Assembly: GCA_009746045.1 (NCBI GenBank)
Contig: RPFO01000882.1
Span: forward strand, 17,501 to 40,596
DNA: 23,096 nt
Direction: 5' to 3'
Source: Mesostigma viride
Lineage: Eukaryota > Streptophyta > Mesostigmatophyceae > Mesostigmatales > Mesostigmataceae
In this document: piece after piece, positions 1 to 6,598 of the stretch
Layout: each line of letters begins with the position of its first letter
Numbering within the stretch: the stretch's first letter is position 1
Position numbers and translations under genes: made by a program
Notes under the pieces: model-generated
Told to the model about the DNA's origin: nothing
The model's input: the letters and a program-made list of their open reading frames with translations, nothing else
Database searches by the model: none

Positions 1-1
1 C

Positions 2-749
2 ACGCAACGCTCGTGACCTGCACCCGCAGGCGAAAAAGAACGAACCACAATGATAGCATGGTTGTGAGTGACAATTGACGACATCACGCTACAAGGAGCA
101 TGACGCAAAAGGGATTAAAAATCGGCATGAAAAACCTGGTGAAAAATAAGAGGGAGAGGGGGGGAGAGGGAGAGGGAGAGAGAGTCGTCGTTCAGGAAGC
201 CGGCATGACGCAAAATGGGATGAATACTCAACATGACAGGTGAAAAAACATGAGAAAAACAACGTACATAAAATCCCGCAACTCACTCTTGTTGTTGCTG
301 ATGCTGCTGTCGTTGTTCTTGTTGTCAGGCCCGTTGTTCTTGATTTCCAAAGAAGAAAGCCGTGAAGCTGCTCGTACGCAACGCTCGTGACCTGCACCCG
401 CAGGCGAAAAAGAACGAACCACAATGATAGTATTGTTGTGAGTGACAATTGACGACATCACGCTACAAAGAGCATGACGCAAAAGGGATTTAAAATCGGC
501 ATGAAAAACCTGGTGAAAAATAAGAGGGAGAGGGGGGGAGAGGGAGAGGGAGAGAGAGTCGTCGTTCAGGAAGCCGTCATGACGCAAAATGGGATGAATA
601 CTCAACATGCCAGGTGAAAAAAAATTAGGAAAACCACGTACGTAAAATCCCGCAACTCACTCTTGTTGTTGCTGATGCTGCTGTCGTTGTTGTTGTTGTC
701 AGGCCCGTTGTTCTTGATTTCCAAAGAAGAAAGCCGTGAAGCTGCTCGT
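2..749. repeat. 374-bp tandem duplication (two full units)
   Basis: Units at 2-375 and 376-749 align base for base at an offset of 374 with only scattered substitutions. For example, the tract around 212 reads GCCGGCATGACG and the copy at 586 reads GCCGTCATGACG. Each unit holds a purine-rich GA tract (about 150-183 and 525-558) and a GTTGTT/GCTGAT trinucleotide-like tract (about 290-330 and 664-704). A third copy begins at 750 but loses similarity by about 800. ORFs on either strand come from the low-complexity tracts and show no recognisable domain, so I call no gene. Confidence 0.93.
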
Positions 750-800
750 ACGCATTATGGGGGCTGCACCCGCAGGCGAAAAAGAACGTGGACCACAGTC
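750..800. repeat. Truncated third copy of the 374-bp unit
   Basis: The segment carries CTGCACCCGCAGGCGAAAAA as in both full units, then diverges after the AAGAACG at about 787. The first 20 bases are partly rearranged relative to the full units (CGCATTATGGGGG instead of CGCAACGCTCGTGAC). From 800 to 892 the sequence is GC-rich and unique in this window. Confidence 0.8.
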
Positions 801-892
801 GGTCACTGGACGTGCGGTGGCGGGCGTGGTGGGCGCATCCGGCGGTGCGCGCCTGCAAAACACCGCATCAATTACCTGGGCGGGCAGGGTGC

Positions 893-1642
893 GCACCTTC
901 CAAAGTCCCTGGTGTGTGTCAGTGCAGCGTCGACATGGCATGCGTGGAGGATATTTGCGTACGTACGACGAATCATGTGAAACGACTGGTCCAACCTGAA
1001 AAATTTTAAATTTTTTCCGTGTCCAGTAACGGTCCTAGGTTGCACCCGCGGGCCGTTCCGACAGCTGTACAGAAAAGATCACAAAGATACGCCGCGCAAC
1101 GACGCCTGTGCCCGGCAAATCATTTGTGAGCCCGGAACTGAACAGTCACTGCAAATGTCGAGTATTTATTGCTCCAACCCCACAAAAAAGCGTTCCGGAC
1201 CTGTTCGAAGCGAAGAGCACTGACAGGGATCGGACCCGAGCCAGATTTGTGTGCGGACCATGATGGCTGGCCTCCCTCACTCCGCAACCTCACTCTGGAC
1301 GCAGGTTCGAATCCTGTCAGTGCTATTCGCTTCGAACAGTTCCGGAACGCTTTTTTTGGGGGGTGGAGCAATAGATTTTCGACGTTTGTAGTGACTGTTC
1401 AGTTCCCGACTCACATTTGCCGGGCACTGGCGTCATTCCGCGGCGTATCTTTCTGATCTATTCTGTACAGCTGCCGGAACGGCCCGCGGGTGCAACCTAG
1501 GACCGTTACTGGACACGGCAAAAATTCAAAATTTTTCAGGTTGGACCAGTCGTTTCAGATGATTCGTCGTACGTACGCAAATATCCTCCACGCATGCCAT
1601 GTCGACGCTGCACTGACACACACCAGGGACTTTGGAAGGTGC
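893..1642. repeat. 750-bp palindromic (foldback) element
   Basis: The arms 893 to about 1230 and about 1305 to 1642 are inverted copies about a centre near 1267. They begin GCACCTTCCAAAGTCCCTGG at 893, and the complement ends at 1642. Arm identity is high (I estimate around 90%), with small indels such as an extra CAT near 1128 in the left arm. The unpaired centre is only about 70 bp. Overlapping ORFs on both strands encode similar peptides (containing ALTG and SNPVSA or SGPIPVSA) purely because the DNA is palindromic. No transposase is present. The class (foldback transposon, MITE-like or hairpin duplication) is undetermined, and I saw no obvious target-site duplication. Confidence 0.93.
1216..1324 (+). 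other. tRNA-like core of the palindrome (relic)
   Basis: The right side contains GCAGG-TTCGAAT-CCTGT, a good 5-bp T-stem with a 7-nt TTCGAAT loop, followed by CAGTGCT. That pairs exactly with AGCACTG at 1216-1222 as a 7-bp acceptor stem would. The span is 109 nt and I cannot fold a canonical D-arm or anticodon arm inside it, so this is not a functional tRNA gene. The left arm shows a second, inverted T-arm-like motif (GGGTCCGATCCC on the minus strand). A tRNA-derived ancestry is an inference. Confidence 0.35.
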
Positions 1643-1769
1643 CGTAAGAATTGTCTTGCGAAATGAAAGCTTAGCCGTATGCACTGTTCTGAAAAATCTG
1701 ATTTGTAAAAATGGAGAAAAAAAAAAAAAAGGGAAAAAAACAAAAAAAAAAGAACCCTGAAAACTGACA
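1643..1769. other. A-rich tract flanking the palindrome
   Basis: Immediately outside the right arm lie about 70 bp of unique sequence, then an A-rich stretch (about 1715-1751) interrupted by short GGG and C runs. It could be a decayed poly(A) tail or simple low-complexity DNA. No target-site duplication was found that would settle this. Confidence 0.5.
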
Positions 1770-2110
1770 TGCCGCAAAAAGGATTCGACACGGCGACTGC
1801 CGGTCTCATCCAGGTATTGGAGTAGGGTGTAGATCCCCACCGGGGGTGTAGATCCCCCTGCTATTCGCTCGAACAGTTCTGGATGTACCATCCTACATGC
1901 TATTGTACAATATATAGTGGTAACGGAGAAAAAAAAATGAAGAGACGACAAAAATGCCTTTGCACCAATAGGAGTCGACACTGCGTGTTCAGACTCCAAG
2001 TACTCGGGCACCCACACCTGCCGGGGGAGTACATTGTAATGCTATTCACTAGAACAGTTCCGGATGTAGCGTTAGTGATGATGTTGTACAATATATTCCA
2101 ATCACGTTTG
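1770..2110. repeat. Degenerate ~182-bp tandem repeats related to the palindrome
   Basis: Two diverged copies start near 1770 and 1952. Each contains TGCTATTCRCTMGAACAGTT (1857 and 2039) followed by CYGGATGTA, then TTGTACAATATAT further on (about 1903 and 2084). The same motif, TGCTATTCGCTTCGAACAGT, sits at 1321 in the palindrome just after the tRNA-like T-arm. Each copy also carries a GGATTCGACAC or GGAGTCGACAC stretch resembling an inverted T-loop. The minus-strand 163-codon ORF crossing this area is made of these repeats and the A-rich tract, so I do not call it a gene. Confidence 0.6.
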
Positions 2111-2635
2111 TCAGAGTGTGCGTTTTTCCGACATGTAGGGCAGGTTGTACAACATTCTGTGCGCCAACCATGTGTACTACATGTATCGATTAGTATCACT
2201 ACATGTATATTCCGTCATGATCGCAGGATTAGTAACTACTGGGCTACATGTTAGTGTACCCTTACTAGGCTACTATGTAGAACCTTCAGAACCTGATTCT
2301 ACCTTCCAAAATTCTAATTATGCGCCATGGATCAGTTCTGAAATGTAGAACGAGCCTACGTGGAGGGCATGACATCAGTCCAGCTGGCACCGCCGCGCAC
2401 CATGACCGAGGGAACACGCCGTCACGTGCATGTAATGCAATGTTTGGAGACGACGGGCATGCATGCATGGTTAATTTTTGGCGGCGAATATTTTCCGCGC
2501 CAAAAAAATTCCGCGGTACCCTCCGTACCGTGAAAAGTGGGTGCACGGTGCGCGCACCCCTTGCGGAAGTGGCCATGGCGACTGCTTTTAGACGAAACGT
2601 GACAAATCTGGCTCGCGGAAAGCAGAAAAAATGCT
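2111..2635. other. Unassigned intergenic sequence
   Basis: There is no supported gene. The left part is AT-rich with many ACATGTA-type hexamers. The right part (2340-2600) is GC-richer, with CGTCACGTGCATGTAATGCA and ATTTTTGGCGGCGAATATTT tracts. ORFs on both strands (up to 114 codons) overlap one another and show no recognisable motif. Confidence 0.5.
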
Positions 2636-2764
2636 CGATTCATACACCCGTTTGCTCACCATAGTCACCAGCATCTTTGTTAAAACAATAAGTAGATGCA
2701 TACAGACAGGTAGCGGTTACAGAACCGCTATTAAGAACTCCTTAGGCATGGCTCGCGATTACCC
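2636..2764 (+). repeat. Block A, copy 1
   Basis: This 129-bp block begins CGATTCATACACCCG and ends CGCGATTACCC. It is identical to 3211-3339 (offset 575). Its outer ~70 bp resemble the reverse complement of block B, sharing ACCAGCATCTT and AAAACAATAAGT. It contains the inverted pair AGCGGTT/AACCGCT around 2712-2730. In one frame it reads TSIFVKTISRCIQ, which parallels the B reading. Upstream of it lies unique sequence (2635 T versus 3210 C). Confidence 0.92.
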
Positions 2765-2801
2765 GCGCAGACCAGGCCACCAAAGAGGGTGGGTGGGTGG
2801 G
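2765..2801 (+). repeat. Short insert s1
   Basis: These 37 bp between A1 and C1 end in GGGTGGGTGGGTGGG. The reverse complement of s2 (6197-6229) has the same 3' tract after a similar CACC-CAA stretch, so s1 and s2 look like inverted homologues. In A2/C2 the corresponding place is filled by the 0.88-kb insert U1. Confidence 0.7.
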
Positions 2802-2976
2802 ACAAGAAAAAAGACCACAACAATGTCACTACGCCGCCAAAGTAGTCAAACTGCCCTAGCACGGGGCTGACATCAGCAACCGAGCTTAACTTAACACGCC
2901 AACCTGAGAATGTAGCGACACCTACCGTACCACAAAAACAACAACCAATCAAATACCCTTTCCGAAAGGTTCTAAT
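2802..2976. repeat. Block C, copy 1
   Basis: This 175-bp block begins ACAAGAAAAAAGACCAC and ends GGTTCTAAT. It is identical to 4222-4396 (offset 1420). Near its right end is the short perfect palindrome CCTTTC-C-GAAAGG. The minus strand is open across the block and reads a hydrophobic peptide (containing GCCFCGTVGVATF and FGGVVTLLWSFFL). Both copies share it, but it is not recognised as a protein family. Confidence 0.92.
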
Positions 2977-3216
2977 TATCATTCAACAAACCGGTTCAAC
3001 AAACCCGGCCCTGTCAAACTTTAAGCATAAGATTGTTTCGAGATTGTAGCACAATAGGGCCACTGCCCCTACTAACAATTCCAGGTCGCCAGCCATTAGC
3101 CAAATCCGGTTACATCTGCCAAACCCGCCCGGTTCAGCCGACCATCCAGGCGGCTCCCGTGAGCGGCCTTATTCCCCGCCTCACTTCGAGAAACTCTTTT
3201 CAAAGAAATCCGATTC
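2974..3216. repeat. Block R1, copy 1
   Basis: This 243-bp block begins AATTATCATTCAACAAACCG and ends AATCCGATTC. It is identical to 6356-6598 (offset 3382). It separates the first A...C element from the second. It shares a few bases with its neighbours at both edges (AAT with C1, CGATTC with A2), as if joined by microhomology. Confidence 0.92.
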
Positions 3217-3339
3217 ATACACCCGTTTGCTCACCATAGTCACCAGCATCTTTGTTAAAACAATAAGTAGATGCATACAGACAGGTAGCGGTTACAGAAC
3301 CGCTATTAAGAACTCCTTAGGCATGGCTCGCGATTACCC
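3211..3339 (+). repeat. Block A, copy 2
   Basis: Identical to block A copy 1 over all 129 bp. Here it opens the long element A2-U1-C2 (3211-4396, 1186 bp). Sequence identity with copy 1 stops exactly after ATTACCC. Confidence 0.92.
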
Positions 3340-4221
3340 AACCTCCCCTTCCTGGCCCTCCGGTCCGCTAAAGAAGCACCATTTCCTTTCCCGTCAAAAG
3401 CTGTCCTGTCGCGATGGGCGCTCTCCGTTGCCAGAAAACAGATTTAATTCCCAGCGACTGTGAATGCACAAAAATTCATGCACTGTCAATCGACACAGCT
3501 CGCATTTTTGACCCCACTCGGGGGCCCCCGCTGACCTCGTTGCCGACCTCTTCTCTGGTCCGCTAAGGGGTGCTGTCGCGGAACACAAAGTCAAAGCAAA
3601 AGCTGCTGACTGGCGCCGCTGATTCCAGCCGACGCCCAGTTTACAACTTTTTTGAAGAGCAACCAACCTAGTGCCGAGCACATAAACACTCCTTCCGTAC
3701 AAAAAAGTGGAAATACCACTGATTACGAAATCAAGTTGGCTTTCAGCCCTTGCCTCCTGCGCCGAGGCTCCGTGTCCCACAACGGTGACTTAAATTTTTT
3801 ACCCCCCGAGCCGCGGCGGCCCTCAAGCCAAGCCCAACCCGGAATGCAAGCATTTCCAGGTACGAGACAACTCAAAGGCAGGCCAGCCTGCCGACAGCCC
3901 AACCCGAGGCGCAAGCATCCCCAGGTACGGAACCATCAAGCAAGCTAGCCCTTGCCCAACCCGGCCAGCTGGCCGTTTCTTTCAAACAAACCAGCCATTA
4001 AATAATGCATCAGCCCCCGCTTCGCATTTAAACCCCGATCACCCGGACATTAATTCCGGGCCAGTGGCAGCCATGAATCCCAACCGCCTTAAGCAGCCAG
4101 GGATCATGGATGCCGGAAATTTGGTTAACAAATTTTAGCCCCGCACCCATGCTGAGCGCAAGGCTGGTGAGGCACTTCTTGTACCGCCATAGCCTCAGCC
4201 GTCGGCGCTCAGCCAACGTTT
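3340..4221 (+). other. Long insert U1 (cargo of A...C element)
   Basis: This 882-bp GC-rich insert is unique at the nucleotide level in this window except for one repeated motif: CCAGGTACG preceded by GCAAGCATYYC, at 3835-3866 and again at 3900-3933. A third copy sits in the opposite orientation in U2 (5073-5106). A plus-strand ORF at 3652-3948 covers both U1 motifs and reads QPGMQAFPGTRQ, while the U2 minus strand reads QPGVQASPGTEHQ. The peptide-level match suggests U1 and U2 share a once-coding ancestor. No start, splice sites or domain can be defended, so no gene is called. Confidence 0.5.
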
Positions 4222-4396
4222 ACAAGAAAAAAGACCACAACAATGTCACTACGCCGCCAAAGTAGTCAAACTGCCCTAGCACGGGGCTGACATCAGCAAC
4301 CGAGCTTAACTTAACACGCCAACCTGAGAATGTAGCGACACCTACCGTACCACAAAAACAACAACCAATCAAATACCCTTTCCGAAAGGTTCTAAT
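4222..4396. repeat. Block C, copy 2
   Basis: Identical to 2802-2976. It abuts R2a directly at TTCTAAT|CGGGG, whereas copy 1 abuts R1a. The minus-strand open frame through this copy continues from R2a and spans 4220-4525 (101 codons), a chance fusion created by the junction. Confidence 0.92.
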
Positions 4397-4814
4397 CGGG
4401 GTTCTTTGAACGGAGTTTCTTCTATACGTGAATGCGGGAACAAGAGGCCGCTGGATGAGCGGCTTATAGGTCGCAGTGTTTACTCGTAGCTGTTTGGCTA
4501 GAGCTTTTGTGATTAGTAGATGCAATATAGTGCATGGTTGAAAAATGAATTAAATAAAATGTGCGTTCCGCGCTTGGGTTGATTATACCCGGGCGGAACG
4601 GGGCGTGAGGTGCAGTGCCCCTGAAAAGAACAACCTACGCATTATTTAATACTAGCCGTGCAGATTCGGGATATTCTACCCCCGGTCTGTACGGTTAGCG
4701 TCTTACTAGCATCCACTAAACATAAGGGTTTAATGACGTCAGTTAGCTAGGGATAAGGGAGGTTTTGCGACTAAAAGCCGCTCTGGCTGGTTTTGTCGGC
4801 CTCTTTCTTTGCTC
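4394..4814. repeat. Block R2, copy 1
   Basis: This 421-bp block begins AATCGGGGTTCTTTGAACGG and ends CTCTTTCTTTGCTC. It is identical to 5776-6196 (offset 1382). Its first bases form a small hairpin, GTTC-TTT-GAAC (4401-4411). A larger hairpin lies at 4564-4600. It occupies the end of the Q-type elements (R2...B) opposite to B. Confidence 0.92.
4564..4600. other. Stem-loop inside block R2 (copy 1)
   Basis: CGTTCCG (4564-4570) pairs with CGGAACG (4594-4600). An inner GGGT/ACCC stem closes a TGATTAT loop. The identical structure lies at 5946-5982 in the second R2. It is visible in sequence, but its role is unknown. It resembles neither a tRNA nor a typical intrinsic terminator, because no U-run follows. 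Confidence 0.65.
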
Positions 4815-5649
4815 GTTGTCGTTGCGGCGGCAGCCGCAGCTATGGGTGCTGCGGAGCAAAATCCCAAAAGCACTGGTTGCACTGGCCACTTGGCCAGTGG
4901 TGAGACTTCCAGTTGTTAACCGGCCAGGCGTAGTTCCTCGCCCGGTTAACTAAAAGAAAAGAAAAAGATTACCTCCGGTCCGCACCTTTTCCCCAGCTTG
5001 GGGTCTTTGGTGGGCCGGATGCCGTGACAGGTGCTCAACTGTCGCTTGGTCGGCCCAGTGCGCGAGCTGGTGCTCCGTACCTGGGGATGCTTGCACCCCG
5101 GGTTGGAGCCGGATGGCTGGCACTGGCGACCCGTGTCTCGGTCCGCGGCCTGCGGCTTTTTCTTCGGAAATTGCTGCTGGCCAGCAAACTTTGCAATTGC
5201 CTTCCGCCGAGGGGGGGTGGTTGGGGCTGGGGACGGCGATGGGAAAAGCGTCTAAGCTAGAAATTTTTTCCCCACGCATAGAAACCTCGGGGGGGAATGC
5301 GGTCTTGGCTGAACGGACTCTCGTTCAGCCAGGTGCCTGGGGCTGTGGCCTCGGGCATCCGGGCTGGCGGGGCCTGGGCTAGGTCCACGTTTTTTCTCGA
5401 AGCACCCCGGGTCTATGGGGAGACGGCCATAGCGGTACCGACTCGGGGCCCCGAGAGGGGTCATGATAGGCTGGCCGTGCGCAATCGCAGTGCAAATGCG
5501 CTGGGCCTTTTTGGGCCTGGCCATGCATCCACAGCCGCCGGGCACACGCCTCCCGATGTGGGGGGCTCCCGTTTTGCGGCAGGGCGGTCACTTGTGACAA
5601 CGAGCAAGGTGGAGTGCGGCTTCAAGGGAAAGCCAGGGCGGGGGTGATT
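4815..5649 (-). other. Long insert U2 (cargo of R2...B element)
   Basis: This 835-bp GC-rich insert shares the GCAAGCATCCCCAGGTACGG motif with U1 in opposite orientation (5073-5106). Minus-strand reading frames are open over parts of it (5279-4950, 109 codons; 5545-5252, 97 codons), but they are in different frames and overlap. The 109-codon frame contains the QPGVQASPGTEHQ peptide matching U1. A Pro/Arg-rich composition and GC bias could produce open frames by chance. I see no known domain and call no gene. Confidence 0.45.
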
Positions 5650-5778
5650 GGGCAACGTACTTCATGAAGGGCCTTGAACGGCGTGCCTCCGGGCATGTCA
5701 ATTAGTGTCACATGTATGCTTCCACTTATTGTTTTAATGAAGATGCTGGTTTTTGTGGGAGCTACGTGGGACATGAAT
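5650..5778 (-). repeat. Block B, copy 1
   Basis: This 129-bp block begins GGGCAACGTACTTCATGAAG and ends GGGACATGAAT. It is identical to 6230-6358 (offset 580) and has exactly the same length as block A. On the minus strand it resembles A over the outer ~70 bp. The minus-strand reading contains TSIFIKTISGSIHVTL, similar to the start of a ubiquitin fold. A GTACGT at 5655-5660 could serve as a weak 5' splice motif only in the opposite sense, so it is not used as evidence. Confidence 0.92.
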
Positions 5779-6196
5779 CGGGGTTCTTTGAACGGAGTTT
5801 CTTCTATACGTGAATGCGGGAACAAGAGGCCGCTGGATGAGCGGCTTATAGGTCGCAGTGTTTACTCGTAGCTGTTTGGCTAGAGCTTTTGTGATTAGTA
5901 GATGCAATATAGTGCATGGTTGAAAAATGAATTAAATAAAATGTGCGTTCCGCGCTTGGGTTGATTATACCCGGGCGGAACGGGGCGTGAGGTGCAGTGC
6001 CCCTGAAAAGAACAACCTACGCATTATTTAATACTAGCCGTGCAGATTCGGGATATTCTACCCCCGGTCTGTACGGTTAGCGTCTTACTAGCATCCACTA
6101 AACATAAGGGTTTAATGACGTCAGTTAGCTAGGGATAAGGGAGGTTTTGCGACTAAAAGCCGCTCTGGCTGGTTTTGTCGGCCTCTTTCTTTGCTC
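5776..6196. repeat. Block R2, copy 2
   Basis: Identical to 4394-4814. It follows B1 directly at CATGAAT|CGGGG and is followed by the short insert s2, whereas copy 1 is followed by the long insert U2. It includes the 37-nt stem-loop at 5946-5982. Confidence 0.92.
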
Positions 6197-6229
6197 CCCA
6201 CCCACCCACCCTTGTCTTGGGTGCCTCTA
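6197..6229 (-). repeat. Short insert s2
   Basis: These 33 bp begin CCCACCCACCCACCC, the complement of the GGGTGGGTGGGTGGG tract of s1. This is the short alternative to U2 between R2 and B. Confidence 0.7.
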
Positions 6230-6358
6230 GGGCAACGTACTTCATGAAGGGCCTTGAACGGCGTGCCTCCGGGCATGTCAATTAGTGTCACATGTATGCT
6301 TCCACTTATTGTTTTAATGAAGATGCTGGTTTTTGTGGGAGCTACGTGGGACATGAAT
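6230..6358 (-). repeat. Block B, copy 2
   Basis: Identical to 5650-5778. It continues into R1b at CATGAAT|TATC. From its ATG on the minus strand, a 77-codon frame (6354-6121) runs through s2 and into R2b. It starts with the ubiquitin-like segment and then becomes low-complexity. Confidence 0.92.
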
Positions 6359-6598
6359 TATCATTCAACAAACCGGTTCAACAAACCCGGCCCTGTCAAA
6401 CTTTAAGCATAAGATTGTTTCGAGATTGTAGCACAATAGGGCCACTGCCCCTACTAACAATTCCAGGTCGCCAGCCATTAGCCAAATCCGGTTACATCTG
6501 CCAAACCCGCCCGGTTCAGCCGACCATCCAGGCGGCTCCCGTGAGCGGCCTTATTCCCCGCCTCACTTCGAGAAACTCTTTTCAAAGAAATCCGATTC
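6356..6598. repeat. Block R1, copy 2
   Basis: Identical to 2974-3216. After CCGATTC it leaves the mosaic into unique sequence (TTGGAGAAAATTAG), marking the mosaic's right edge. Confidence 0.92.

Larger units (their letters stand above)
2636..6598. repeat. Modular mosaic of paired blocks (A, B, C, R1, R2)
   Basis: The order is A1-s1-C1-R1a-A2-U1-C2-R2a-U2-B1-R2b-s2-B2-R1b. Each named block occurs twice and looks identical between copies, whereas the inserts s1, U1, U2 and s2 differ. All four end-to-end combinations occur: C|R1 at 2974-2976, C|R2 at 4394-4396, B|R2 at 5776-5778 and B|R1 at 6356-6358. Each joins at AAT. The joins into A and out of the second R1 are at GATTC (2637, 3212 and 6594). 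U1 and U2 share a motif in opposite orientation, as do s1 and s2. A and B are diverged inverted homologues over about 70 bp. No transposase, recombinase or reverse transcriptase is encoded, so mobilisation, if any, was in trans. Nested non-autonomous elements, cassette conversion or assembly error could explain it. Confidence 0.85.

Noticed and set aside
1216-1324. A functional tRNA gene
   Set aside because: The T-arm and acceptor pairing are good, but the span is 109 nt with no D-arm or anticodon arm that I can fold. It is kept only as a tRNA-like relic.
1120-1456. Two overlapping ORFs with similar peptides on opposite strands
   Set aside because: The similarity comes from the palindrome itself, not from coding.
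1643-1769. Poly(A) tail of a processed retroposon
   Set aside because: The A-run is interrupted, no target-site duplication was found and no upstream source gene is recognisable.
2636-2976. Simple transposon with a 3-bp ATT target duplication around A1-s1-C1
   Set aside because: ATT flanks this copy, but the second A...C copy has ATT and ATC, and the ends A and C do not form terminal inverted repeats. The evidence is too weak to call.
2636-6598. Bacterial integron with gene cassettes
   Set aside because: There is no integrase, the cargo has no intact ORFs, blocks lack the paired attC-like core sites and the surroundings are eukaryotic. Only the abstract layout is similar.
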